Assembly: GCA_021798835.1 (NCBI GenBank)
Contig: JAJZBQ010000002.1
Span: 310,001-374,000 of the forward strand
Origin: Pseudomonadota bacterium
Lineage (GTDB): Bacteria; Pseudomonadota; Gammaproteobacteria; Burkholderiales; Ferrovaceae
Direction of reading: 5' to 3'
Length of the DNA: 64,000 nucleotides
Below the pieces are notes generated by a model. It was not told the origin of the DNA and made no database searches. It saw only the letters and a list, made by a program, of their open reading frames with translations. Position numbers and translations under genes: made by a program. Below are positions 8,278-17,429 of this stretch, piece by piece. Position 1 is the stretch's first letter. Every line of letters begins with the position of its first letter.

Positions 8278-11200
8278 TCAAATCTCACTCGGTTGGTCAA
8301 ACCGATCTTTTGCATGTACCCAACTGAATACCACCGGAACAAACAGCAATGTGGTAACCGTGGCAAAGGTCAGCCCACCGATAACGGCCCGCCCGAGAGG
8401 AGCATTCTGTTCTCCACCTTCCCCCAACCCCAGAGCCATAGGGGCCATCCCGATGATCATCGCCAACGCCGTCATCAGCACCGGTCTGAATCGCGCAAAC
8501 CCAGCCTCAATGGCCGCCAACGTGGAATCCTGTGTCACTTTCAGACGCTCCCGAGCAAAACTGATCACCAGAATACTATTGGCCGTCGCCGTCCCCATGG
8601 TCATGATCGCCCCTGTCAAGGCCGGAACCGACACATGAGTGCGCGTAATAAACAGCATCCACACAATCCCCGCCAATGCCGCAGGCAACGCCGTGATAAT
8701 CACGAAAGGATCCAGCCATGACTGAAAATTCACCACAATCAACAGGTAAATCAGAAGAATGGAAAAGAACAACCCCAGCAATAAGCCAGTAAAGGAAGAC
8801 TCCATGATAGGAACCTGGCCTTGTAAGCGTACCGTTGCCCCCTTGGGGATACTACTCTTATTACTGTTAAGCATCTGGTGAACCTGAGACGACACACTCC
8901 CCAAATCCACATTCTGAACCGTAGCCAGCAAATCAAAACTGGGAGTGATCGTGGAATGCGTCACCACAGCATCACCACGCGAACGAACCACACTCGCAAT
9001 AGCTCCCAATACCTGGGTTTTATGCGTACTTGAACTGCTGACCAACGTGTTCTCCAAGTCTGACAACGTGTCTACGCGGTATTGTGGTGTTTGGACCACG
9101 ATGGGATAGGAAACGCGATTATTTGGATTGAGCCAGAAAGTGGGAGCCACCTGAAAACTCCCCGATAGCGTGCTCAGCAGGCTATTGGTCACATCCCTTT
9201 CCGTAAAGCCCAATGATTTAGCCATCTCACGATGAACATCAACATCGTATTGTGGATAGTTATCAGACTGTTGTACCCGAACATCGGCAATTCCTGGAAC
9301 ATGTTCCAGTTTTCCGCGCAGCATCTGGATGTACGCGTACGATTCATCCCAATTATTACCACTCACCTGAATATCGATCGGAGCCGGAGACCCAAAGTTA
9401 AGTATCTGACCAACCATATCAGCAGGCAGAAAAGCAAAACTTACCCCAGGAAATTCACGTGGCAAATCGCGACGCAGACGCTCCACATACCGTGCTGTAG
9501 GTCCGTGATCTTCCTTCATGGATATCAGGATGTCTGCATCCTGAGGGCCAATAGTCCCTGTATTAACATACGCCAGATTGATCGGAGAAGTCGGTAGGCC
9601 AATATTGTCCACCACCGTTTCCAATTCGTTAGCCGGAATAATCTTGCGGATATAACTATCAATCTGGTCTGTCAAGGAGGAAGTGCTCTCTACCCGAGTC
9701 CCTACTTGTGCTCTGATGTGAATCTTGATCTGTCCACCATCTACCGCTGGGAAAAAGTCTCTTCCCAGAAAAGGAAAGAGCAACAGCGAAAGAAAGACTA
9801 CCCCAAGATACGCAGGAACAAACTGTTTTCGACTGGAAACCGCCCGCTCAAGCAATGTGGCATACCCCAAACGAAATGCTGAAAAGCGTTTTTCAAACCC
9901 TGCCTGAAAACGATTCAAGTACACAATCCCCCGCAGAAAAAACCCCTTCCCTTTGGTAGAGCGGTTGACATCATGATGTGTCTGACTGGGATCGTGCGCC
10001 TTCAGTAGAAAATTGGCCATAGTCGGCACAAAAGTCTGAGACAGAATAAAGGAGGCAATCATGGCAAACACCACCGCCTCTGCCATAGGCACGAACAAAT
10101 ATTTCGAAACCCCTGTCAGGAAAAACATGGGGATGAACACAATACAAATGCTGAAAGTAGAAACAAATGCCGGCTGAACGATCTGGCTTGCCGCTTCGAT
10201 GATAGCCTTTGTAACGCTTTTCCCCATTTCCAAATGATGGTTGATATTTTCAATCATCACCGTGGCATCATCCACCAGAATCCCCACAGCCAGCGATAAC
10301 CCCCCCAGAGTCATGACATTCAGGGTCTGTCCCATGAACGATAGAACAGTAATTGAAGACAAAATACAGAGGGGAATGGACATACTAACGATAATGGTAG
10401 ATCGCCAGCTTCCCAAAAACAGCAAAATCATCAAACTGGTTAACAACGCCGCCGTCACGCCTTCCCGAACCACACCAGAAATCGCCGCTCGAACAAACAC
10501 CGACTGATCCGCAAACTGCTTGGCATGGAGCCCGTTGGGCAGTCCATCCAAAATTTTGGGAATCATTTTTTTCACATTTTCCACAATGTCGAGCGTTGAT
10601 GTATCACCATTCTTCAACACCGTCATCAAGACAGACTTCTGACCATCTACCTTGACAATATTGATCTGAGGGGGAGCCCCATCGCGCACGTGTCCCACCT
10701 GACGCAACAACACCATGGACTGATTGGCTTCATGAACCGCGGACTGACTGTTCACTACTTTGATGGGGATATTATTCAACTCCCGAAAATCCTTCGGGTC
10801 ATCATTGATGTATACGTTGTACTCAAATTTTCCAATCTTTTCAGTCCCCGCCGGCAGAATCAGGTTCTGTTCAGCCAGTGCATTTTCCACATCCTGTGCC
10901 GACACACCTTTTGACTGCATGGCGATGGGATCCAGATCCACCATGATTTCACGGACTTTTCCACCATAAGGTGACGGCAAACCGGCTCCTTCTACGGTAG
11001 CCAATTGAGGACGTAAAAAATTCTGACCAAAGTCATATAAGGTTGCTTCATTAAACTTTTTACCGGATAAAGCCAACTGAATGATGGGAACTGTAGCCGC
11101 GTTATAACTGAGAATCAAAGGAGGGGTAATTCCAAAGGGCAATTGCTTCAGAACGGTCTGTGAGATAGCCGTAACCTGCGATAAGGCCGCATTGATGTCC

Positions 11201-11505
11201 ACCTTGGGCTGAAAAAATATCTTGACTACCCCATAACCCGGAAGAGACTGCGACTCGATATGTTCAATATCATTGACCGTTGCTGTCAAATAGCGTTCAA
11301 AGGGATAAATCACGCGCCCCGACATGTCGGCGGGCAACATCCCGTTATAGGTCCATACGGCACTGACCACCGGAATACCAATGTTAGGAAAGATATCCAC
11401 CGGGGTCCGCTTAATTGATAGCCCCCCCAAAATCAGGATCAACAGCGCAAGCACCACAAAGGTATATGGCCGACTCAACGCAATACGAACAACTCCTGAC
11501 ATCAT
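8278..11505 (-). CDS. RND efflux permease 1, first gene of the efflux operon
   Basis: Inner-membrane RND transporter of about 1075 residues and the first gene of the four-gene operon. ATGs lie at 11523, 11505 and 11502. The later pair aligns with the paralogue's start (MSGVVRIAL against MDKIVKIAL), so 11505 is used. TM4 keeps both acidic relay residues (VGILVDDATVMIEN, Asp412-Asp413). TM10 reads TATANSILVISFA and lacks the AcrB-type Lys. The 5' three quarters differ clearly from permease 2 while 8357-8756 is identical to it. Class HAE-like multidrug or organic efflux is most likely, since no heavy-metal-type signature was seen. The A/T-rich 203 bases upstream may hold the promoter. Confidence 0.87.
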   Translation of the reverse strand: MMSGVVRIALSRPYTFVVLALLILILGGLSIKRTPVDIFPNIGIPVVSAVWTYNGMLPADMSGRVIYPFERYLTATVNDIEHIESQSLPGYGVVKIFFQPKVDINAALSQVTAISQTVLKQLPFGITPPLILSYNAATVPIIQLALSGKKFNEATLYDFGQNFLRPQLATVEGAGLPSPYGGKVREIMVDLDPIAMQSKGVSAQDVENALAEQNLILPAGTEKIGKFEYNVYINDDPKDFRELNNIPIKVVNSQSAVHEANQSMVLLRQVGHVRDGAPPQINIVKVDGQKSVLMTVLKNGDTSTLDIVENVKKMIPKILDGLPNGLHAKQFADQSVFVRAAISGVVREGVTAALLTSLMILLFLGSWRSTIIVSMSIPLCILSSITVLSFMGQTLNVMTLGGLSLAVGILVDDATVMIENINHHLEMGKSVTKAIIEAASQIVQPAFVSTFSICIVFIPMFFLTGVSKYLFVPMAEAVVFAMIASFILSQTFVPTMANFLLKAHDPSQTHHDVNRSTKGKGFFLRGIVYLNRFQAGFEKRFSAFRLGYATLLERAVSSRKQFVPAYLGVVFLSLLLFPFLGRDFFPAVDGGQIKIHIRAQVGTRVESTSSLTDQIDSYIRKIIPANELETVVDNIGLPTSPINLAYVNTGTIGPQDADILISMKEDHGPTARYVERLRRDLPREFPGVSFAFLPADMVGQILNFGSPAPIDIQVSGNNWDESYAYIQMLRGKLEHVPGIADVRVQQSDNYPQYDVDVHREMAKSLGFTERDVTNSLLSTLSGSFQVAPTFWLNPNNRVSYPIVVQTPQYRVDTLSDLENTLVSSSSTHKTQVLGAIASVVRSRGDAVVTHSTITPSFDLLATVQNVDLGSVSSQVHQMLNSNKSSIPKGATVRLQGQVPIMESSFTGLLLGLFFSILLIYLLIVVNFQSWLDPFVIITALPAALAGIVWMLFITRTHVSVPALTGAIMTMGTATANSILVISFARERLKVTQDSTLAAIEAGFARFRPVLMTALAMIIGMAPMALGLGEGGEQNAPLGRAVIGGLTFATVTTLLFVPVVFSWVHAKDRFDQPSEI
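8357..8756. repeat. 400-bp identical tract, copy B (in RND permease 1)
   Basis: Direct repeat of 2349-2748 with no mismatch, offset 6008 bases, within the permease 1 gene. Both boundaries fall inside coding sequence and in frame. No insertion-sequence ends or target duplications are seen, so this is homogenised coding sequence and not a mobile element. Confidence 0.95.
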
Positions 11506-11708
11506 CTCTTGTTCTCTCCCCACATCATTGGCATTGGGTTATCTATCGTGAGGCCACACAAACGCATGCTCACTTTAGATTCAGTGAACTCCCAATACAC
11601 ACTTATAAAATCTTTTAATTTTACCCAGTTCAGAATGGCCAACGTTTCCAAAGAATGAAAAAATTGACCATTTCTCGCTTCATGAACAGGTAATCAGCCG
11701 AAACATAC

Positions 11709-12170
11709 TCAATGCCGCATTTGCGAAAAATGACGGTCGGCGATGGCCTTCTGTTCAGGAGTCAGGGTGTCATAAAATGCCTTGAGCGCCTGATTCATAC
11801 GCTCAAACCCTTGTAATCGCTGACGCATCAGCGCAATATGCTCATCAAAACGCTGAGGTGCCGTTTCGGGTTTGACATTCTGTTCCGCCGCCTTTGTCTG
11901 GTCGCGAATAGCCTGAACCGTTGCTAGCGTGTCTTCAGCGTAGCGTTTCCACGCATCATTCTGTGACTCCGACAACCCCAATTCTTGTTTGAATTGATCG
12001 AGATGCCGCTGTGCATTTGTAACCGGATCACCATGATCTACAGGTGCTGGTGCCCCTTGCCCCGGAGGCGGTGGTGGAACCGTTGCATACTGATCAGCCT
12101 GCGCCACCGAAGAAAGCCCTACCAGTCCCATTACCGCCACCAATTTTTTTACCCATTGCCGACTAATCAT
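11709..12170 (-). CDS. Spy/CpxP-like periplasmic LTXXQ-family protein
   Basis: Small exported helical protein of about 153 residues. It has a signal peptide (MISRQWVKKLVAVMGLVGLSSVAQA) and a proline-rich linker (PPPPPGQGAPAPV). Two helical stretches end in the motifs LGLSESQNDAW and LTPEQKAIADRHF, the LTXXQ pattern of Spy, CpxP and metal-resistance sensors such as ZraP. The reading frame is open further upstream, but that part overlaps the lipoprotein gene in another frame. GGAGG sits 5-8 bases before the ATGs at 12173/12170. The start overlaps the lipoprotein stop by 8 bases, suggesting coupling. A role in envelope stress or metal chaperoning is inferred. Confidence 0.75.
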   Translation of the reverse strand: MISRQWVKKLVAVMGLVGLSSVAQADQYATVPPPPPGQGAPAPVDHGDPVTNAQRHLDQFKQELGLSESQNDAWKRYAEDTLATVQAIRDQTKAAEQNVKPETAPQRFDEHIALMRQRLQGFERMNQALKAFYDTLTPEQKAIADRHFSQMRH

Positions 12171-12357
12171 CATCCATTCCTCCGAATCCGCCATCACCAA
12201 ATCCACCAAATCCACCATCGTCCATGCCACCGAATCCCATGTCCATCCCGCCGAAACCACCGTAACCTGGGGCAAACCCTCCGAATCCTTCACCTACCTG
12301 CAAATCACCGCATGCGGCGAGTATCAACACCAGAGAGAACAACAACAATCGTTTCAT
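12163..12357 (-). CDS. small Gly-rich repeat lipoprotein of unknown function
   Basis: A 64-residue predicted lipoprotein. MKRLLLFSLVLILAACG carries a clear lipobox (LAAC, Cys16). The mature part is almost all Gly, Phe, Met and Asp in loose repeats of GGFGGMD, ending in three Asp. The start is taken at the ATG at 12357, directly before the signal sequence, and the in-frame extension to 12417 lacks a signal. It is translationally coupled to the Spy-like gene. Low-complexity Gly/Asp/Met could bind metal or form a flexible surface tether, but no function is recognised. Confidence 0.65.
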   Translation of the reverse strand: MKRLLLFSLVLILAACGDLQVGEGFGGFAPGYGGFGGMDMGFGGMDDGGFGGFGDGGFGGMDDD

Positions 12358-12469
12358 GGAACCCCTCCCGATGATAATTTCCAACAACCGACTACAAAAT
12401 TTCACGGATCGTATCATCCTTAAGCCATGGCATTGTTACCAGTTGTAACGACATGACAGAGTTCAGGAT

Positions 12470-13258
12470 TTAGTTAATGAATTCAGCGAGCGCACTACCG
12501 GGGTTATCTGCGCGCATAAAGGTTTCACCAATCAGGAAAGTATGAATACCAGCATGACGCAGCCGGTCAATGTCCGCAGGCGAGGCGATGCCGCTCTCGC
12601 TGATGACCAATCGATCCGATGGTATTTTCTGACGGAGTCTCAGTGAAGTCTCAAGGGTGGTTTCAAATGTCTGCAAATTACGATTATTAATCCCGATCAA
12701 AGGGGAATCGAGTTGCAATGCCAGTGTCAGTTCGGCTTCATCATGAACTTCCACCAATACGGCCATCCCCAGTGCATGCGCCAAACTTTCCAGTTGATGC
12801 AAACGCGCCAAATCCAGCGCAGCCACTATCAGCAGAATCGCATCAGCCCCCATATGCCGTGCTTCAAAAACTTGATACGGATCACACATGAAATCTTTGC
12901 GCAATACGGGGATAGAGCAAGCGGAACGCGCAGCACTCAAATAAGAGTGCTCCCCCTGAAAGTACTCCCGGTCTGTGAGTACGGACAAACAGGTTGCCCC
13001 ATGTTCTGCATAGGAAAGCGCAATTCCTGCTGGGTCAAAGGGATCCCGCAACACCCCCTTGCTGGGACTGGCTTTTTTGACTTCAGCAATCACGCCAACT
13101 TGCCCAGTCTTCAGACGGGCACGCAAAGCCTCAGCAAAATCACGCAATGGAGGAGCCTCCGACAGCGTTTCTTTTAACTGTGCCAGTGGCATACGCTGGC
13201 GCGCCAGCGCAACTTCCTTGACCTTGGTGGCCATGATGCGCGTCAGAATATCACTCAT
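12470..13258 (-). CDS. trpC: indole-3-glycerol phosphate synthase
   Basis: TIM-barrel enzyme closing CdRP to indole-3-glycerol phosphate in tryptophan synthesis, 262 residues. Seen are VIAEVKKASPSKG (catalytic Lys and Ser loop), VLRKDFMCDPYQV, LVEVHDEAEL (catalytic Glu), GINNRNLQTF and ISESGI (phosphate site). The ATG at 13258 gives the family's usual MSDIL start and overlaps the trpD stop as ATGA. An upstream ATG at 13270 is less likely. No trpE or trpG is in the window, so trpDC stands apart from the first pathway genes. Confidence 0.95.
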   Translation of the reverse strand: MSDILTRIMATKVKEVALARQRMPLAQLKETLSEAPPLRDFAEALRARLKTGQVGVIAEVKKASPSKGVLRDPFDPAGIALSYAEHGATCLSVLTDREYFQGEHSYLSAARSACSIPVLRKDFMCDPYQVFEARHMGADAILLIVAALDLARLHQLESLAHALGMAVLVEVHDEAELTLALQLDSPLIGINNRNLQTFETTLETSLRLRQKIPSDRLVISESGIASPADIDRLRHAGIHTFLIGETFMRADNPGSALAEFIN

Positions 13259-14274
13259 ATTTGCCCCCATCGCACCAAATCATTTAGTCGTTGATGGGCT
13301 GCCCCATTCTCCAACACTGCTCGAGCGCACTCCACCCCTTCTCGCAAACTTGATGCTACCCCAGACACATAAAGAGCCGCTCCCGCATTGAGCAGAACAA
13401 TATCGCGAGCAGGCCCCTCTCGATTGTCCAGGACCCCCAACAGCAATTCTCTGGATTCTTCTGAATTTTTTACCAGTAATGCATTCAGGGGAGCAGTTTC
13501 TATACCAACATCCTGCGGCCAGAACAGATACTCATAAACCTTCCCCTCTCTAAGTTCAGCCACATGGGTAGGCCCGGAGAGGGTAATTTCATCCAAACCA
13601 TCACTCCCATGCACCACCATGGCATGACAAGTGCCTAGTTGTTGCAGAACTTGGGCCAACCGAGTAGTAAAATGCGCAGCAAAGACTCCCAGCAGTTGAT
13701 GTGGGGCACCCGCAGGATTGGTCATGGGGCCCAACAAATTAAACAAGGTGCGCACCCCCAACTCGCGACGTACCGGTACTGAATGCTTCATGGCCGTATG
13801 ATGATGAGGGGCAAACATGAACCCAATCCCCCAAAGCCGGAGAGATTGTTCTGCCTTCTCTGGCGTCGTTTCCGCCATTCCGATACCAAGGGACTCCAAT
13901 ACATCCGCACTGCCAGTGCTGGATGACACCGCACGCCCACCATGTTTTGCTACTCGCGCACCCGCCGCCGCTGCCACAAATGCTGCTGTCGTGGAAATAT
14001 TAAACGTATGCATACCATCCCCTCCGGTACCACACGTATCCACCACATGGGATAACCCTTGGGTATTTACCTTCACCGACAACGCACGCATCACCTCAAC
14101 AGCAGCCACCAGTTCCGTCACGGTTTCCCCTTTGAATCGCAATGCCGTCACCAAGGCTGCGGTTTGAATGGGGGTGGTCTGGCCCTGCATGATCTGCATC
14201 ATGACAGAAGTCATCTGCTCATGATGCAGATCATTACCCGCAAACAACGCCTCCAGCGCTTCACGCGGGGTCAA
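13255..14274 (-). CDS. trpD: anthranilate phosphoribosyltransferase
   Basis: Transfers phosphoribose from PRPP to anthranilate in tryptophan synthesis, 339 residues. The PRPP-binding motif GTGGDGMHTFNIST and the KHGGRAVSS loop are intact. The start is TTG at 14274, with GAGG 6 bases before it and an in-frame stop just upstream, so no other start is available. It overlaps the end of the OsmC gene by 14 bases and trpC by 4, giving a tight osmC-trpD-trpC transcript. Confidence 0.95.
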   Translation of the reverse strand: MTPREALEALFAGNDLHHEQMTSVMMQIMQGQTTPIQTAALVTALRFKGETVTELVAAVEVMRALSVKVNTQGLSHVVDTCGTGGDGMHTFNISTTAAFVAAAAGARVAKHGGRAVSSSTGSADVLESLGIGMAETTPEKAEQSLRLWGIGFMFAPHHHTAMKHSVPVRRELGVRTLFNLLGPMTNPAGAPHQLLGVFAAHFTTRLAQVLQQLGTCHAMVVHGSDGLDEITLSGPTHVAELREGKVYEYLFWPQDVGIETAPLNALLVKNSEESRELLLGVLDNREGPARDIVLLNAGAALYVSGVASSLREGVECARAVLENGAAHQRLNDLVRWGQI

Positions 14275-14692
14275 CGGTTACCTCACAAATCTTATAATCG
14301 TGGGTAATCTCTGCCGTCTTGCCCAGCATGATACTGGCAGAACAGTATTTTTCAGCAGACAAATGGATGACACGTTCTACTTGCTCAGGTTTCAAACCAC
14401 GCCCTGTCACCACAAAGTGGAAATGAATACGCGTGAACACCTTGGGATCCTGAGTGGCTCGTTCCGCCTGTAACTCCACCACACAATCCGTAATATCTGC
14501 GCGAGATTTTTTTAGCATCATTACGATATCAAAAGCGGTACAACCACCTGCGGCCATAAGCATAGCCTCCATGGGTCGCACCCCAAGATTTCTCCCCCCT
14601 GCTTCAGGAGCCCCATCCATGAGAAAGGTATGACCACTGCCGCTTTCCCCGAGAAAACTCATACCTTCTACCCACTTGACTCGCGCCTTCAT
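14261..14692 (-). CDS. OsmC/Ohr-family protein (YhfA-like)
   Basis: Small cytoplasmic protein of 143 residues of the OsmC fold, which includes peroxide reductases that use two cysteines. Cys51 (AAGGCTAFD) and Cys117 (EKYCSASIML) stand at the positions of the peroxidatic and resolving cysteines. The sequence is closer to the YhfA subgroup than to Ohr. AAGGA lies 7 bases before the ATG. It is the first gene of the trpDC transcript. A thiol peroxidase activity is inferred from the family. Confidence 0.85.
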   Translation of the reverse strand: MKARVKWVEGMSFLGESGSGHTFLMDGAPEAGGRNLGVRPMEAMLMAAGGCTAFDIVMMLKKSRADITDCVVELQAERATQDPKVFTRIHFHFVVTGRGLKPEQVERVIHLSAEKYCSASIMLGKTAEITHDYKICEVTVDPA

Positions 14693-14735
14693 CCCCTTTT
14701 CCTTTTATCTCGTAGCATACGTGCCGAACCGTGGC

Positions 14736-14741
14736 ATTATA
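14736..14741 (-). promoter_or_regulatory. candidate -10 box for osmC-trpDC
   Basis: On the minus strand a perfect TATAAT stands about 44 bases before the OsmC start, in the gap after the peroxidase gene. No good -35 is seen at 16-18 bases, so an activator may be needed or the match may be chance. Confidence 0.35.
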
Positions 14742-14805
14742 TCCGTTTCAGGACAATAAGCCCGGCCGCAACAAGACGTTGCCGCAATTCGAGCGAACCA
14801 CTCGG

Positions 14806-15840
14806 TTATTGGGGAATCAAACTGTGGTTGGGGGTCTGCGGCAAACGCGGCATGGTTTGATCAGGAAACTCACCCGTCAATCCATTGAGAAATGCCACAA
14901 TATCCGTCACCTCGGATTCTTTCAAAGTCAAACCCAATTGAGAACGTGCCATCACCCGCACCGCTTCATCCAATGTCGGAACTGAGCCAGTATGAAAGTA
15001 TGGAGCAGTCAACGCCACATTGCGCCAAGTCTGAACTCTCCATAAATGCTTATCCGATTCCTGATGTGTCACCGCAAATCGCCCGTCATCCTCCATCAAG
15101 TGGTATTTGGCCACATAAGGATTATTTTCGGTGTAGATCGGAAATTTTTGAAAAAAACCCTGCCCTGCTGGCATCTCGGGGCCTGCAAAATCCGGCCCCA
15201 TGTGACAAGCGGTACACCCCACTTTTTCCACGATTTTCATGCCACGAATCGCAGCAGACGACAAGGCTCCCTGATCCCCCTTCAGATAGCGATCTACTGG
15301 GCTGTTAGGAGTCAGCAGTGTTCTTTCATAAGTTGCAATCGCCTGAGCTATATGGTCGTAGGTAACAGGCTGAGTCTTGCCAAATACCTGCTCGAACTGA
15401 CTGACATAGCCAGGAATAGCACGGATACGCGCCTCAGCATCCGCAGCCGAAGCCATGCCCATCTCAACCGGATTCAGGATAGGCCCCTTCGCCTGTTGTT
15501 CCAGTGTCGCAGCCCGACCATCCCAAAACTGAACACTCAAGAATGCTGCATTCCACACAGTCGGGGCATTGCGCCCCCCCTTTTTCCCACCCACGCCCAC
15601 CGACACCGGACGATTATCCGTACCACTACCCATCACGGTGTGACACGAGTTACAGGATACCGTGCCATCAATAGACAAGCGCTTATCGAAATACAACTGG
15701 CGCCCCAGGGCTATTTTAGCCTCGGACATGGGGTTATCTGCAGGAACCGGCGGCAAAACCGGCAATGGCTCCATCCCCCATGCCCGAGATACAACAGACA
15801 ACACCACCAATATTGCGATCTTAACAGGTTGTTTTTTCAT
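14806..15840 (-). CDS. di-heme cytochrome c peroxidase (CcpA/MauG family)
   Basis: Periplasmic peroxidase that reduces hydrogen peroxide with electrons from small cytochromes or cupredoxins, 344 residues. A signal peptide (1-22) is followed by two c-type heme sites: CNSCH (63-67, N-terminal peroxidatic heme) and CTACH (209-213, electron-transfer heme). Family motifs ALGRQLYFDKRLS, RNAPTVWNA, FWDGRA and LTAPYFHTGSVPTLDEAV are present. The start at 15840 is chosen over 15852 because GGGTG falls just before it. The cupredoxin 1.6 kb away is a possible donor, though it has its own transcript. Confidence 0.92.
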   Translation of the reverse strand: MKKQPVKIAILVVLSVVSRAWGMEPLPVLPPVPADNPMSEAKIALGRQLYFDKRLSIDGTVSCNSCHTVMGSGTDNRPVSVGVGGKKGGRNAPTVWNAAFLSVQFWDGRAATLEQQAKGPILNPVEMGMASAADAEARIRAIPGYVSQFEQVFGKTQPVTYDHIAQAIATYERTLLTPNSPVDRYLKGDQGALSSAAIRGMKIVEKVGCTACHMGPDFAGPEMPAGQGFFQKFPIYTENNPYVAKYHLMEDDGRFAVTHQESDKHLWRVQTWRNVALTAPYFHTGSVPTLDEAVRVMARSQLGLTLKESEVTDIVAFLNGLTGEFPDQTMPRLPQTPNHSLIPQ

Positions 15841-15881
15841 GATGACACCCAATAATTTGAAGAAGTGAAATACCTGACATC

Positions 15882-15911
15882 AGTGTACCCCCATCAAAAT
15901 ATTAGAGTCAA
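15882..15911 (-). promoter_or_regulatory. candidate promoter for the cytochrome c peroxidase gene
   Basis: Minus-strand TTGACT (15906-15911) and TACACT (15882-15887) are separated by 18 bases, inside the A/T-rich gap between erpA and the peroxidase gene. The fit is 5/6 and 4/6 to sigma-70. Confidence 0.45.
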
Positions 15912-15936
15912 TATAAAAAAATCTATATCATAATGT

Positions 15937-16287
15937 TTAAGCAGAAAAAGATGATCCACATCCACAGGTAGTTTTGGCATTGGGGTTTCGTATGATGAAT
16001 TGCGCGCCTTCCAAATCTTCGTGGTAATCGATTTCAGCACCCACCAGATACTGGTAACTCATGGGATCAATGACCAAGGTCACCCCGTTCTTGATCATTT
16101 GGGTATCGTCTTCATTCACCGTATCTTCAAATGCAAACCCATACTGAAACCCAGAGCATCCCCCCCCTGTTACAAACACACGCAACTTGAGTTCCGGATT
16201 ACCTTCTTCGTCAATCAAAGCCTTGACTTTTTCTGCCGCATCGTCAGAAAACAACAGCGGGGCAGGCATTTCAATAGGGGCATTCAT
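15937..16287 (-). CDS. erpA: iron-sulfur cluster insertion protein ErpA
   Basis: A-type carrier that delivers Fe-S clusters to apoproteins, 116 residues. The three cluster ligands are Cys44 ([11 protein letters not shown]), Cys108 and Cys110 ([10 protein letters not shown]). The ATG at 16287 is used because GGAGAG lies just before it; an in-frame TTG at 16299 sits inside that ribosome-binding site. It is monocistronic or follows argC, 53 bases upstream. Confidence 0.94.
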   Translation of the reverse strand: MNAPIEMPAPLLFSDDAAEKVKALIDEEGNPELKLRVFVTGGGCSGFQYGFAFEDTVNEDDTQMIKNGVTLVIDPMSYQYLVGAEIDYHEDLEGAQFIIRNPNAKTTCGCGSSFSA

Positions 16288-16352
16288 AGGACTCTCCAAA
16301 ACAGTCAGTTAGTATCGGTTATTGTAGCAGTTTACACTTATCATCACGGAGT

Positions 16353-17384
16353 TCAAGGCATAACAGGCAACTGAGTCAATCCCAGGGTTTCTGGCCAATC
16401 GAACATCAAGTTGGCATTATGAATAGCCTGCCCAGCCGCACCCTTGACCAAGTTATCGATAACACTCAAAACCACCACTGTATCTCCGCCCTGAGGACGA
16501 TGCACAGCAATGCGACAAATATTGGAAGCGCGGACGGAACGCGTATCCGGGTGCCCACCATGGGGCAACACATCCACAAAAGGCTCAGCCGCATAACGCG
16601 CTTCAAAAATCGCCTGAACATCAACATGTTGACGCGTCAATCGGGCATACATAGTGGCATGAATCCCACGAATCATGGGTGTCAAGTGTGGAACAAACGT
16701 CAACCCAACATCTTTCCCTGCCGCCAGGGCCAATCCCTGGCAAATCTCTGGCAAGTGCCGGTGTCCCGCCACACCGTACGCCTTGAAATTATCGGATGCC
16801 TCAGCCATCAATATCGGAATTTCGGCTTTTCTGCCTGCTCCTGACACTCCAGATTTAGCATCCGCAATCAGGTGATCGATATCTACCACTCCTGTTTCAA
16901 CCAGTGGTAACAGTCCTAACTGAACTGCCGTGGGATAACACCCAGGATTGGCAACCAAGTTAGCGCTACGAATATGATCACGATTAACCTCTGGCAAACC
17001 ATAAACCGCTCCCTCAACCAAGTCAGGGCAGGCGTGGGTCATGCCATACCACCGCTCCCATTCAGCGACATCCTTTAGACGAAAGTCTGCCGCCAGGTCA
17101 ATCACTCGTACACCTGCTTCCAGTAACTCACGCACCTGCTCCATGGCCACCCCATTGGGGGTAGCAAAAAAAACCAACTCACAATCTGTCAATGCCGCTT
17201 TGGCCGGGTCAGAAAAAGTCAAGGTCACAGCACCCCGCAAACTGGGGAATAAATCCGCAACCGCCACACCCACCTCTTTGCGCGAGGTAATGACCTGCAG
17301 GCGCATTTCAGGATGCTGCGCGATCAAACGCAGGAGTTCCACTCCGGTATATCCCGTTCCTCCAACCACTCCGACCTTGATCAT
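16353..17384 (-). CDS. argC: N-acetyl-gamma-glutamyl-phosphate reductase
   Basis: Third enzyme of arginine synthesis; NADPH-dependent reduction of acetylglutamyl phosphate. 343 residues, the usual length of the type-1 enzyme. The Rossmann motif [13 protein letters not shown] (8-20) and the catalytic Cys149 in NPGCYPTA are present. The C-terminal [17 protein letters not shown] is typical. The start ATG at 17384 has GAGGAG before it. erpA and argC are also neighbours in other betaproteobacteria. Confidence 0.96.
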   Translation of the reverse strand: MIKVGVVGGTGYTGVELLRLIAQHPEMRLQVITSRKEVGVAVADLFPSLRGAVTLTFSDPAKAALTDCELVFFATPNGVAMEQVRELLEAGVRVIDLAADFRLKDVAEWERWYGMTHACPDLVEGAVYGLPEVNRDHIRSANLVANPGCYPTAVQLGLLPLVETGVVDIDHLIADAKSGVSGAGRKAEIPILMAEASDNFKAYGVAGHRHLPEICQGLALAAGKDVGLTFVPHLTPMIRGIHATMYARLTRQHVDVQAIFEARYAAEPFVDVLPHGGHPDTRSVRASNICRIAVHRPQGGDTVVVLSVIDNLVKGAAGQAIHNANLMFDWPETLGLTQLPVMP

Positions 17385-17429
17385 CGACTCCTCCTCGCAG
17401 CAATCCTTTGCAACATTATAACGTGACCA

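Noticed and set aside
2349..8756. Direct repeat as a possible insertion sequence or duplication junction
   Set aside because: Both copies lie wholly inside homologous coding frames with no transposase, terminal repeats or target duplication.
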